A DNA stretch of 23,148 nt from Prevotella sp. UBA1104 (GCA_002314055.1 DCBP01000083.1:1-23148); one strand, 5' to 3'. Numbered from the stretch's first letter, positions 1 through 8,299 are shown. Notes: generated by a model from the sequence alone, not told the origin. Numbers and translations are program-made.

Positions 1-16
1 ACTGAGCTACAGGCGC
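1..16 (-). tRNA. 5' end of a tRNA gene, cut by the window edge
   Basis: Read on the minus strand, the edge sequence is GCGCCTG followed by TAGCTCAGT. This matches a seven-base acceptor strand, then T8, A9 and the start of the D-arm with the A-box pattern. A well-formed Bacteroidota promoter lies about 45 bases upstream, which supports a short stable RNA. The anticodon lies outside the window, so the isoacceptor cannot be read. The GCGCC start resembles arginine tRNAs of this phylum, but that is only a suggestion. Confidence 0.5.
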
Positions 17-59
17 AACATTTCTGCTCCTCAGAACTGCGATTTCTGATTTGCGGTTG

Positions 60-90
60 CAAAGGTACGCAGTTTTTTATAAATGCCAAA
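60..90 (-). promoter_or_regulatory. Promoter for the minus-strand tRNA
   Basis: On the minus strand, TTTG (87-90) and TACCTTTG (60-67) are separated by 19 bases. This is an exact match to the Bacteroidota -33/-7 consensus TTTG-N19-21-TAnnTTTG. Transcription would begin near position 54, giving a leader of roughly 37 bases before the tRNA-like 5' end at 16. The rest of positions 91-300 is AT-rich, and I saw no gene in it. Confidence 0.6.
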
Positions 91-304
91 ATTTTTCAGC
101 TTTTTTTTGAGAAAAAGTAAAAAAATATTGTTCTTTTCCTTGTCAAAAATTAAATACACCTTATTTATAATAAACTAATGTTTCGGATACAACCTACTAG
201 ACCTGCTTAATTAACAAGATAATGTAGATTATCAGTAAATCCCTTTTACTGCATTTTTATATATGTTTATCCCCTGCAATGAAACAGAAGACGGAAAAAT
301 TTCG

Positions 305-312
305 TAACTTTG
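305..312 (+). promoter_or_regulatory. -7 box of the helicase promoter
   Basis: TAACTTTG fits the TAnnTTTG consensus and lies 45 bases before the helicase start codon. I could not find a convincing TTTG -33 element at the usual distance, so this is a half-supported promoter. Confidence 0.45.
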
Positions 313-357
313 CCGACAGGTAAGCTTACTTGCTTTACACGTATAATATTCATATGA

Positions 358-2496
358 ATGGAACAAACATCAACAACAAACAAGATAGTAAAGAATAGCG
401 ACTGGCAACTTGCCTGGCAAATCGTGAGCGAAACGGATACAAGTCTGTTTCTTACAGGTAAGGCGGGAACCGGAAAGACTACGTTCCTGCGATGTCTGAA
501 AGAAACGACAGACAAGCGAATGGTGGTTCTCGCACCAACGGGAATTGCTGCCATCAACGCACGGGGAGTGACAATACACTCTTTCTTCCAACTGCCGTTC
601 TCGCCTTTCATCCCCGGAGTTACAAGCACTGAGTCGCATTACCGCTTCAGCAAGGAGAAGCTGAAGATTATACGCGGTGCGGACTTGATTGTGATAGACG
701 AGATAAGTATGGTGCGAGCTGACCTTCTCGATGCGGTAGACAATGCCCTGAAACGCTTCCGGCGAAACAGTCTGCCGTTCGGAGGAGTACAACTGCTCAT
801 GATTGGAGACCTACAGCAGCTGGCTCCTGTGGTGAAGGACGATGAATGGCAGATGATGAGCCAATACTACAAGTCGCCGTACTTCTTCGACAGCATTGCC
901 CTCGGACAGATTAATTATGCTACCGTAGAACTAAAGAAGGTGTTCAGACAAGACGACAACAAGTTTATCGACATCCTCAACAAGATACGTGAAGGGAAAG
1001 CCGACAGCAATACTCTTGCAGAACTCAACAAGAGGTATATCCCCAATTTCTCTCCAAAGCCAGAAGATGGCTACATAAGACTCACAACACACAATGCCTT
1101 TGCACAACGCACGAACGATCAAGAACTCGCTTCGCTGCCGGGCAGGACTTTTTCGTATCGGGCGGAGATTACGGGCAATTACCCAGAATACTCCTACCCT
1201 ACCGACGAGAATCTTGAAATAAAGCTCGGCGCACAGGTGATGTTCGTAAAGAACGACACTTCCGGCAATAAACAATACTACAACGGTATGATTGGCGAGG
1301 TCTGTGCCATTTCCGCCAACGGCTTCTGCGTGAGGTCGAAGGACGACGGACAGCACATAGAGGTGGGAAGGGAAACGTGGCAAAACTGCCGCTATACTAT
1401 CGACGACAAGACTAACGAAATAAAGGAGGAAGTGGAAGGGACTTTCTCGCAATATCCCGTAAAGCTCGCCTGGGCTATAACAATACACAAAAGTCAGGGA
1501 CTTACCTTTAGCCACGCCATCATTGATGCACATGCCTCGTTTGCTCACGGACAAACTTATGTTGCCCTGAGCCGATGCAAATCGCTAAGCGGTCTCGTAC
1601 TGAGCTCGCCGCTCACTCCACAGGCGATAATATCAGACAACCGCGTGGAGAGCTTCAACAAACAGGTTGAGGCTAACGAACCAAAAGAAAGCGATATTGC
1701 GGCGATGAGGCGCAGATATATGATAAACCTGCTCAACGAACTTTTTGACTTTATTCCGGCGGAAAGGGCTCTGAACAATATGAACAGGGTTGTAAGCGAA
1801 CACTTATATAATACCTACCCCAAGACACTCTCTGAATTTAGAGTCGTACTGAAGGCTTTCCACGAACGGGCTACATTGGTAGCAAACCGCTTCCGCCTGC
1901 AATATGAACAGCTCGCTGCCGAATGTCATGACTGCAAGGTCAGCGATGAACTACAGCAAAGAATCTCTAAAGGTGCCCGTTATTTCCTGAAGGAAACAGC
2001 TTTGGCAAACGATGTCTTCCTGAAAAGCAACTTGCAGACCGGAAACAAACAGATAAAGAAACAGCTGGATAATGCCGTCGAGACTCTGCGCGAGGTGATG
2101 ACTCTGAAAATCCAGATGCTTCGCTTTGCTGCCGACAGTCCTTTCTCTACAGAAGGTTATCTGAAGGCTAAGGCATCTGTCCTACTCGGCAATAACGCAG
2201 GTGGCGGCAGTCAAAAGAGTAAAAAGAAAACGACGACAAAGACTGTTATACCTGACGGCAACCTGCACCCCACTCTGCTTAACGAGCTCATAGCTTGGCG
2301 AACGGAAAAGATGCACGAAGAAGGACTTCCGGCTTATTGCATACTGGCACAGAAACCGCTTTCGGGGATTTCAAACACTCTGCCGGCAGACTTAGACGCT
2401 CTTGTTCAGATTCCTGGTATTGGCAAAGCGAAAGCCGACAAATATGGTGTTGAGATTCTCGCTATCGTGAAAAGATACGTAAAGGAACATTCATGA
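358..2496 (+). CDS. PIF1/RecD-like superfamily 1 DNA helicase with C-terminal HRDC domain
   Basis: Predicted cytoplasmic ATP-dependent DNA helicase of 712 residues. Visible motifs in order: Walker A GKAGTGKT at about 34-41; Walker B IDEIS at 113-117; a GDLQQLAP motif near 150; the late motifs TIHKSQGLTF and YVALSRCKSLSG, typical of the PIF1/RecD group, near 380-410. The last 75 or so residues (from about 637) look like an HRDC domain, with a GIGKAKADKYG helix-hairpin signature, as in RecQ and RNase D. HRDC domains bind nucleic acid, so the tail probably modulates substrate choice. The start at 358 is preferred over an out-of-frame ATG at 354. It is a single gene, convergent with the pectate lyase operon and followed by a strong terminator. 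The family assignment is firm. The exact role (replication restart, G-quadruplex or R-loop unwinding) is not shown by the sequence. Confidence 0.88.
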   Translation: MEQTSTTNKIVKNSDWQLAWQIVSETDTSLFLTGKAGTGKTTFLRCLKETTDKRMVVLAPTGIAAINARGVTIHSFFQLPFSPFIPGVTSTESHYRFSKEKLKIIRGADLIVIDEISMVRADLLDAVDNALKRFRRNSLPFGGVQLLMIGDLQQLAPVVKDDEWQMMSQYYKSPYFFDSIALGQINYATVELKKVFRQDDNKFIDILNKIREGKADSNTLAELNKRYIPNFSPKPEDGYIRLTTHNAFAQRTNDQELASLPGRTFSYRAEITGNYPEYSYPTDENLEIKLGAQVMFVKNDTSGNKQYYNGMIGEVCAISANGFCVRSKDDGQHIEVGRETWQNCRYTIDDKTNEIKEEVEGTFSQYPVKLAWAITIHKSQGLTFSHAIIDAHASFAHGQTYVALSRCKSLSGLVLSSPLTPQAIISDNRVESFNKQVEANEPKESDIAAMRRRYMINLLNELFDFIPAERALNNMNRVVSEHLYNTYPKTLSEFRVVLKAFHERATLVANRFRLQYEQLAAECHDCKVSDELQQRISKGARYFLKETALANDVFLKSNLQTGNKQIKKQLDNAVETLREVMTLKIQMLRFAADSPFSTEGYLKAKASVLLGNNAGGGSQKSKKKTTTKTVIPDGNLHPTLLNELIAWRTEKMHEEGLPAYCILAQKPLSGISNTLPADLDALVQIPGIGKAKADKYGVEILAIVKRYVKEHS

Positions 2497-2548
2497 ACTT
2501 TCCGACTATTGTGATTAAAAAAACGGAATAAAATCTATATAAAACAGA

Positions 2549-2588
2549 AAACGGGATGTGAGAAAATCACACCCCGTTTGTTTTTATC
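2549..2588. terminator. Strong hairpin terminator between convergent genes
   Basis: A 13-base stem (2549-2561 with 2567-2579, one A-C mismatch) closes a GAAAA loop and is followed on the plus strand by a T-rich run. This is a good intrinsic terminator for the helicase. On the minus strand the same stem is followed by a shorter T-rich stretch, so it probably also ends the pectate lyase operon. Confidence 0.8.
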
Positions 2589-2590
2589 TT

Positions 2591-2621
2591 AAGACCTACA
2601 ATTTATCCGCAGGTCTTTTTA
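2591..2621 (+). terminator. Second, weaker hairpin in tandem
   Basis: AAGACCT (2591-2597) and AGGTCTT (2611-2617) form a 7-bp stem with a 13-base loop. A run of T follows on the plus strand. It is probably a backup terminator for readthrough from the helicase. It lies just 10 bases from the stop codon of the opposing pectate lyase. Confidence 0.5.
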
Positions 2622-2630
2622 TAGTTGTTA

Positions 2631-5438
2631 TTACTCAGCATTTTCAAGCTTTATGCCGAAGAGATTGCGCGTATCTGCCTTTGTTATTGTATGGGCACCA
2701 GCAGCGAGAGTCTCAGTATACGAACTCTTGTCGCCAGTCTTCTTTGTGCCGTCAATCTTGATGGAAGCAGTCTCGCTGTCGGCGAAATAGAGAGTTACCT
2801 TCTTACTCTCAGTAAGGGTAAATGCGATAGAAGTAGAACTTTCCATCTTTACGCAAGTATTATATGACACTCCGTCAATAGTTGCAGTACCCTTGCTTGT
2901 AGAATAGCTGCCAGTTACAGTAAAGATGCTGCTTGATGGTTTTTGGTCTGTAAATGTGCAAAGCACTGTTCCCTCCGGTGTTTCAGGCTGATCAGGTTCA
3001 GTTGTAGAACCACCGCCAGTCTCGCCACCGCCAGGATTCTCAGTACCTGTCTCTGGAGAGCTACCGCCCTCTCCGTAAACCTTAACGAGAGTAGCCTTGT
3101 AGTTGTCGAGAGCTGCACCGAGCTTAGCATCATAAGCATAAGAAGAAACGTTGTGTCCGTCTACATCAGCGAAAGTCCAAGTGAAATCGCCATGGTTGAT
3201 ACGACCAGCACCATAGAAGCCTGTAACGACAGCAGGAACATCCTCAGCCGGATCTACATTATATGTGTACATCAGAGATGAGTTAGTATCGAAGTTGTCG
3301 TAAATAGTGCCACCTTTGAGAGTCTTTACTGAAGCAGGAACCTGCTCGTTGCGTGAAGAAGCCTCATAAGCGTCGAAGCTTGTGTTATTCTTCTGATAAG
3401 TGATGTAGCTGAAGTAAGATCCATTCTCAGCAAATACATTACCGAACGACTTGATGATACCGCCGTTCTCGCCAGAGAATGTTCCGTCGCCAGTAGCGTC
3501 AGTACCCTGCAGAGAGCTCATCATAGGGCGGTTTGTCATACGGAAGTAGTTGTTCTCAACAAATACACTTGAACCTGTTGTAGAGCCTACGCCATACTTG
3601 GCAACATTGTCGAAGTAGTTGTTCCATACGTGAACGGACATTGTGCGAACACGAGGGCAACGAGAGTCAGCGTGGTCAAACCAGTTGTGGTGATATGTGA
3701 TATAGTTAGGCTGAGTCTCGCTCTTCATACCGCAGAGAGAGCTCTTACCTGTATCCCAGAAACGGTTGTATGAGATTGTAAGATACTGAGAGTCATTCTT
3801 TAGGTCAACGGTACCGTCACCCTTTGCGTGGTCGCCACCTCCGTTAGGACCATAGAAGAAATCCATATTGTGAATCCAAATCATGGAGTTGTCCGTATCA
3901 AGAGAGATACAGTCGTCCATACAACGCATAATTGCAAAGTTGCGGAATTCTACACTTGAAGCATTGCGACAGATAAAGCCAAAGCTGTGAACTGTTGCAT
4001 CATCGCCGACACCCTCGAAAGTCATGTTCATTACATTGTAAGCGCCTTTGCCTTTAATCTGAAGTCCTTCCTCAGAACTTGATACTTTGTCGAGGTCTGT
4101 CTTCTTCACAAGACCGATGAAACGGAAAGCGATAGGAGTTTGGTCTTTTCCCTTCTGATAAGCGTCGCATATAGCCTGGATACCTGTGCACTTGCCGGCA
4201 CCGGCAACTTCAGTAGAGATTGTCTTTGCTGTCTTTGCTGTTACATAGAACACCTTTGCACCAGCCTTCAGCGTACCGTCGTTGTTGTAAGCACCAACGC
4301 CGTTGCTGCCGCTCTTAAAGTGAGCAAAGCCTTCGCGGCTGTAGTTCTTTACGATGAGGTTGCTTACAGTACTTGCAGAACCTGCAATCTCGTTTCCATC
4401 CTTATCAACGGCAACAACCTTCAGGTTGTATGTTCCGGCAGCAAGACCGAGCACGTCGGCACGAACGTATGTAGGATACAGACGAACGAGCTGCTGGTCA
4501 ATCTTCTTGTCGTTGCAGTAAACATTGTATGATTCAGCTCCTGTATATGGAGCCCACTTAGCATAGACTGTCTCAAGCCATCCCTTAGACTCAGAAATCT
4601 GAATTGCACCCTGTGGGTTGTCAATTTCACCGCTCTGTCCGCCCTCTTTAGCCTTAGCAAAGGCGAGACGGCTAACATTGCCCTGAAAAACGTCGGCAGC
4701 ATTGCCGTTTGCAGGATTGATAGAGATATTTCCACCGTTGATGTCTACAGAGGCGAGGCTCTCTGTGTTGTAATATTTCACATCGTTTGATGCAAGTGTT
4801 ACGCGCATCTGGTTCTTTGCCAGATTCATTGCCACATCGTTTGATGTTGAAGGAGTAACAGGGTCGGTAGAACCGCCACCGCCGTTTTCTGCTACTTCAA
4901 CGGAATAGATATACATTCCGGCAGATGTAGTAAGTTGCACGTCGCCATCGGCAGTTACTGTACCTACGTTTGTCTGGTCGTCGGCAGATGTGGAGTTGAA
5001 AGAACCACTTACAGGTGTAAGGTTTGTAGCATTCAAGCCGCGAGCTTCATTGGTTTTGCCCGACTTACACTTCACTGTAACCTTCTGTCCTGCCTTGAGA
5101 CCAGGGATTATCATCGCTACATTAGTGCCGTTGAGTTCCAGTCGACTACTTCCGTAGTTAAGGCGAATCTTAGCCTTACCCTCGGCTTTTTCAGAAGCTG
5201 CGCCAGCCGTAAATTTCAGTCCCTTGGCATAAGCCAGTTCTGTGCCGTTGGCTGTCAGCGGAGCATTTGAGAGTTCAAGCAGATAGCAGTATCTGTCAGT
5301 ACCGAGGAGCCAGTTGGCATCTGCGGCACAAAGAGCCTTATCAGCTTCCGACATAGTAGTGAAGTCCCATGTCTGTGCGTTTGCTGATGCGAAAATCATG
5401 CAAAACAGCAATGTAAATAGTAATTGTATCTTTTTCAT
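2631..5438 (-). CDS. Secreted multidomain pectate lyase (polysaccharide lyase family 1)
   Basis: 935-residue exported protein predicted to cleave polygalacturonate by beta-elimination. Order of parts: signal peptide 1-21 ending ASANA before Q22; a beta-rich module to about 165; a linker; a fibronectin type III-like domain at about 286-372; a PL1 right-handed beta-helix at about 375-790; a Pro/Gly/Thr/Glu-rich linker at about 791-824; a C-terminal beta-rich module. Within the helix I see the WIHNMDF segment corresponding to the PL1 vWiDH region, YHHNWFDHADS, and R-C-P-R-V-R near residue 595 (the RxPxxR motif carrying the catalytic Arg). The end, NLFGIKLENAE, does not look like a type IX sorting tail. 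It starts 14 bases after the small sorting-tail protein, so the two are one operon. No SusC/SusD pair or sugar transporter is in the window. PL1 membership is firm; the binding role of the end modules is inferred. Confidence 0.92.
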   Translation of the reverse strand: MKKIQLLFTLLFCMIFASANAQTWDFTTMSEADKALCAADANWLLGTDRYCYLLELSNAPLTANGTELAYAKGLKFTAGAASEKAEGKAKIRLNYGSSRLELNGTNVAMIIPGLKAGQKVTVKCKSGKTNEARGLNATNLTPVSGSFNSTSADDQTNVGTVTADGDVQLTTSAGMYIYSVEVAENGGGGSTDPVTPSTSNDVAMNLAKNQMRVTLASNDVKYYNTESLASVDINGGNISINPANGNAADVFQGNVSRLAFAKAKEGGQSGEIDNPQGAIQISESKGWLETVYAKWAPYTGAESYNVYCNDKKIDQQLVRLYPTYVRADVLGLAAGTYNLKVVAVDKDGNEIAGSASTVSNLIVKNYSREGFAHFKSGSNGVGAYNNDGTLKAGAKVFYVTAKTAKTISTEVAGAGKCTGIQAICDAYQKGKDQTPIAFRFIGLVKKTDLDKVSSSEEGLQIKGKGAYNVMNMTFEGVGDDATVHSFGFICRNASSVEFRNFAIMRCMDDCISLDTDNSMIWIHNMDFFYGPNGGGDHAKGDGTVDLKNDSQYLTISYNRFWDTGKSSLCGMKSETQPNYITYHHNWFDHADSRCPRVRTMSVHVWNNYFDNVAKYGVGSTTGSSVFVENNYFRMTNRPMMSSLQGTDATGDGTFSGENGGIIKSFGNVFAENGSYFSYITYQKNNTSFDAYEASSRNEQVPASVKTLKGGTIYDNFDTNSSLMYTYNVDPAEDVPAVVTGFYGAGRINHGDFTWTFADVDGHNVSSYAYDAKLGAALDNYKATLVKVYGEGGSSPETGTENPGGGETGGGSTTEPDQPETPEGTVLCTFTDQKPSSSIFTVTGSYSTSKGTATIDGVSYNTCVKMESSTSIAFTLTESKKVTLYFADSETASIKIDGTKKTGDKSSYTETLAAGAHTITKADTRNLFGIKLENAE

Positions 5439-5452
5439 TTCAGCATTACGAT

Positions 5453-5896
5453 TTAGCGTTTAACAAATTTGACTATCTGATTGCCGGCTTTCAGAATATA
5501 TACTCCGCCGTTCAGGTTGTCTACATTCAACTGTGTTGCCTCGCCTTGAGCGCGTGTTGCAGCAACTTTCTTTCCTGATATGTCGTAAACAGCAACAGGA
5601 GTTCCGGCTGCAAGACCGTCAAGGTTCAGCTGGCCGTCTACGATTCCGTTGAATGTAAATGTTGAAACTGTGTTGATTCCGTCAGTACTCGAGAAATCAA
5701 TCTGTACGTCGTTCATCGGATAGGACTCCTCTGAACCATTGAAATGGAGCACTACGTTATCTCCACTGAAAGTGATTTGCGAAACCACCTTCTCTACATT
5801 CTGACCGTTTATGGTCAACGTCTGCGTTACATCAGCTTTGGCAATACCGAATGTTGCCATCAGCATTAATGCAGACGCAAAAATCTTTTTTCTCAT
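5453..5896 (-). CDS. Small secreted protein with type IX secretion sorting-like C-terminus
   Basis: 147 residues. A signal peptide covers about residues 1-21 (charged MRKK, hydrophobic core, ends AKA before D22). A short beta-rich stretch follows, with an ITFSGDNVVLHF...YPMNDVQIDFS pattern common in small exported Bacteroidota proteins. The last 60 or so residues resemble a type A sorting domain: AVYDISGKKV, then LNVDNLNGGVYILK, ending in the basic IVKFVKR. Such tails direct passage across the outer membrane by the type IX system and surface anchoring. There is no catalytic domain. It is first in the operon, 14 bases ahead of the pectate lyase, and is served by the promoter at 5987-5994. It could be a surface anchor or partner for the lyase, a substrate-binding protein, or an unrelated small surface protein; the sequence does not decide. 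Confidence 0.75.
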   Translation of the reverse strand: MRKKIFASALMLMATFGIAKADVTQTLTINGQNVEKVVSQITFSGDNVVLHFNGSEESYPMNDVQIDFSSTDGINTVSTFTFNGIVDGQLNLDGLAAGTPVAVYDISGKKVAATRAQGEATQLNVDNLNGGVYILKAGNQIVKFVKR

Positions 5897-5986
5897 TTTT
5901 TTGATTGTTAAAAGATTAGTTACGTTAGATTATATTATTAATACTAAATTTTATCGGCACTATGATAATGAATGTTTTCTATAGTG

Positions 5987-6019
5987 CAAAGTTAAACGTT
6001 TTCTGAAAGAACTGGGCAA
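5987..6019 (-). promoter_or_regulatory. Promoter of the pectate lyase operon
   Basis: On the minus strand, TAACTTTG (5987-5994) matches the Bacteroidota -7 box. A TTG (6017-6019) lies 22 bases upstream as a possible -33 element, slightly beyond the usual distance. The leader would be about 85 bases before the start codon at 5896. The upstream flank carries the inverted repeat listed separately. Confidence 0.55.
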
Positions 6020-6049
6020 TAATATGCGTAAAACTTTCCGAAAACGTTT
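5994..6049. promoter_or_regulatory. Inverted repeat of AAACGTTT palindromes, candidate operator
   Basis: The arms at 5994-6009 and 6034-6049 are inverted copies matching at 15 of 16 bases, separated by 24 bases. Each arm contains AAACGTTT, itself a perfect palindrome with a central CG, the style of LacI/GalR-family half-site pairs. The arms cover the -33 region and abut the -7 box, a position suited to repression. The regulator is not in the window and the family assignment is inferred. Confidence 0.5.
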
Positions 6050-6101
6050 GTAAAAGTGTTGTTAAACACGGCAAAAGTTATTATTTTGGCGACAGAAATA
6101 C

Positions 6102-7598
6102 TTATCTTGAAGACATAAACCCTTCAAGGTTTTTATATTTCCTCTTCATCATGCGCTTATATATCGTGTTTATCCAAATCCTGTTGGTTAGGATAAAAGC
6201 CAGACCGACAATTATCATGAAAAGATATGTGGGTATGCTGCCGATAAATGCATCAAGCACGGAAACGAGGGCTATCGGGAGGAACATGGCTACCATTTCA
6301 ACAATTACCTGTACGTAGTTGGTTTCTACGCCTGTCTTACGCGTCAATTTCGTATTCAAAGGCATTGTAACCTTATTTATAATAGCAAGATGCATCAGCA
6401 TACAGTAGACGGGACCTGCCGTGAAAATCATCATACCCATTAACAACAATAGAGGGTAAGTGCCGGCAATAACGGTCGGCAACATCAAGATAAATGGAAT
6501 GAGTAGGGTTATGGAATAAAAATAATATTTTGCCTCAAGCAAACTTCGAATATTCTCCTTCCTCACGAGAAGGCATTCTATATAGTTTCCCTCAGGGCAC
6601 ATTATACGGACAAGATTCATGCTCATAAGCGTAAACGGATATAAGGACCAGAATTTTTCAGAGAAACTATCTGCATATAATCCTGTATAAGAATCCAATA
6701 TGCTTATAAGCACAATGAATCCCATTGAGAAGATAAAGGTATGTCGCATATTCTTATTGCGCAACATTCCCTTTAGTTCCAACTTTAAGTATTCGCCTGT
6801 TTGACCGAAACGGTCGAAGACGGAGAATGATGAAATTTTCTTTATCTTAACGTCGCTGTCTGTCATTGTCTCTGCCGACACGAAAATATATTGTACCTTC
6901 TGGTTTATTTTGAACATCAGCACGACAAATACAGCTATTACAACAAAAGGCACTAATGACTTTTCTGATATAAGCGAGCCAAGTGCACCGTAGAAGCGGA
7001 AGAATGTATCGAAATCTGATACCAGCCATGGCAAGAACAACATTCCGTATACAGCCAAAGGAAGTGCCAACCACGCGACATGCTGGATTACAAGCGTGCG
7101 GCAAAGCATGAAGAAGAGACTGTTGCACACGAATATTAGCTGTAAACAAATGACGAGGAAGAGTGCCGGCATAAGACCGGCACTGAAGACAGCCGACATT
7201 ATTGCATATGGAACGAACAAGAAAAGCCACAATAAATTGTTCGGCGTAATGATGCTTGAAATCACAAAAGCGTCAACACATTCATAGCGTTTTAACGGCA
7301 GAAGCAGATAAGGCTTTACAAGCTGTGCTGGAGTAGACTGAACTACTGTTCTCACCAAGGCATCGACAACGAGTAGGAACGGCATAATACCACAAATGAA
7401 CTGACACGGAGTATAGCCGCGGATGTCATTTGCTATAAGAGACAGCCCGACGGCAATAAACACAAGGTATAAAGCGACCATTGCAGAGGCAAGGAAAATC
7501 AGAACCTTAGCTACAACGTTCGTTTCATACATTACGCTGCGTTCCTCGCTCAAGACGACATGCTTTCTTAAAGCCCTATATACTTGAAACCTATTCAT
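6102..7598 (-). CDS. DUF5687-type polytopic membrane protein (ABC-permease-like)
   Basis: 498 residues, strongly hydrophobic, with about ten predicted membrane segments in two groups. These are separated by a soluble stretch around residues 245-285 that contains KLELKGMLRNKNMRH. The paired layout with an ERSVMYETN segment near the N-terminus matches what I know of DUF5687, a Bacteroidota family regarded as ABC-exporter permease-like. A purine-rich ribosome site (AAGAAGAGG) lies just before the start codon, and the gene begins 14 bases after the LolA-like gene, so the two are co-transcribed. No ATP-binding partner subunit is adjacent, which is unusual for a permease. The transported substrate cannot be read from the sequence. 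Confidence 0.72.
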   Translation of the reverse strand: MNRFQVYRALRKHVVLSEERSVMYETNVVAKVLIFLASAMVALYLVFIAVGLSLIANDIRGYTPCQFICGIMPFLLVVDALVRTVVQSTPAQLVKPYLLLPLKRYECVDAFVISSIITPNNLLWLFLFVPYAIMSAVFSAGLMPALFLVICLQLIFVCNSLFFMLCRTLVIQHVAWLALPLAVYGMLFLPWLVSDFDTFFRFYGALGSLISEKSLVPFVVIAVFVVLMFKINQKVQYIFVSAETMTDSDVKIKKISSFSVFDRFGQTGEYLKLELKGMLRNKNMRHTFIFSMGFIVLISILDSYTGLYADSFSEKFWSLYPFTLMSMNLVRIMCPEGNYIECLLVRKENIRSLLEAKYYFYSITLLIPFILMLPTVIAGTYPLLLLMGMMIFTAGPVYCMLMHLAIINKVTMPLNTKLTRKTGVETNYVQVIVEMVAMFLPIALVSVLDAFIGSIPTYLFMIIVGLAFILTNRIWINTIYKRMMKRKYKNLEGFMSSR

Positions 7599-7612
7599 AT
7601 CCTCTTCTTAGA

Positions 7613-8209
7613 TTATCTCAAATCTATAATTTCAGCATTAGGATACTCACGACTGTTGAAACGGAACTGCGAATCAGAGAGGGTTGCCTTTCGAAAACCT
7701 GAAACATTGATCGTTGTCCATCCCCCACTCTGTCGCATTTTTACCTGACTGAGCTGATAGCTTGAGCTTACCGTTACGTACATTTCCTTTATCGTACGCT
7801 TCTGGTTCTGTGCAACGAGATGTACCTGCCACCCGCTACCACTTTTCTTAGCACTGAGATTATAGCCGTTTTTATATATGTATATGAACTTATACGGATT
7901 GAGGGCTTGCTGCTGCGCCTCTGTCGGTGTACTTACATTCACCTCACCGCTATGCTTCATGTAAGTCCATTGCGTCTTGCCATCATACCAGACAACAGCC
8001 TGCGGTGTGTAGGCATTAAACTTGTTTCCCTTTATGGCAACGGTTCCACTTGATTTGCCTAATCTTCCAGACATTTTGAAGTTTGCCTTTACTCCACTTC
8101 TGGAGCCGATTACATTGGCTGTTTTATCCAATATCTGACGAGCACTCTGGGCGAATGCTCCTGTATAAGCAGTCGCTACAAAGGCTAACGCGAATAAAAG
8201 TCGTTTCAT
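7613..8209 (-). CDS. lolA: LolA-like outer-membrane lipoprotein carrier
   Basis: Periplasmic chaperone family that carries lipoproteins from the inner to the outer membrane. I take the start at 8209, giving about 198 residues: MKRLLFALAF begins a normal signal peptide ending GAFA before QSA. A frame-consistent ATG at 8233 would add eight residues (MNMVNKII) ahead of the basic start and is less likely, though not excluded. The mature part shows the LolA pattern: ILDKTANVI at the front, a series of short beta strands, AVVWYDGKTQWTY, and an ALNPYKF segment. It lies between ftsK and the DUF5687 gene on the same strand. ftsK next to lolA is a recurring arrangement in this phylum. Lipoprotein specificity is inferred from the family. 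Confidence 0.82.
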   Translation of the reverse strand: MKRLLFALAFVATAYTGAFAQSARQILDKTANVIGSRSGVKANFKMSGRLGKSSGTVAIKGNKFNAYTPQAVVWYDGKTQWTYMKHSGEVNVSTPTEAQQQALNPYKFIYIYKNGYNLSAKKSGSGWQVHLVAQNQKRTIKEMYVTVSSSYQLSQVKMRQSGGWTTINVSGFRKATLSDSQFRFNSREYPNAEIIDLR

Positions 8210-8299
8210 AATTATCTTATTTACCATATTCATAATGTTTTTAAAAGATTACAGAAAAGAAAGCCATATTGCTAAAGGCAGTCTCCTGGATATGAAGAC

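Noticed and set aside
931..1554. Long antisense open frame opposite the helicase
   Set aside because: It lacks domain features, is rich in residues expected from antisense reading, and the opposite strand has clear helicase motifs.
2631..5896. Complete polysaccharide utilisation locus
   Set aside because: No SusC/SusD pair, sensor or other glycan enzyme is adjacent; only the lyase and one small secreted protein are present.
2631..5896. Recent horizontal insertion of the lyase operon
   Set aside because: No integrase, transposase, flanking direct repeat or tRNA junction was seen at its ends, and its composition is not clearly different from the helicase next to it.
8210..8233. Start of the LolA-like gene at 8233
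   Set aside because: It would place eight extra residues ahead of a normal signal peptide; the ATG at 8209 gives a standard export signal, though the earlier start cannot be fully excluded.
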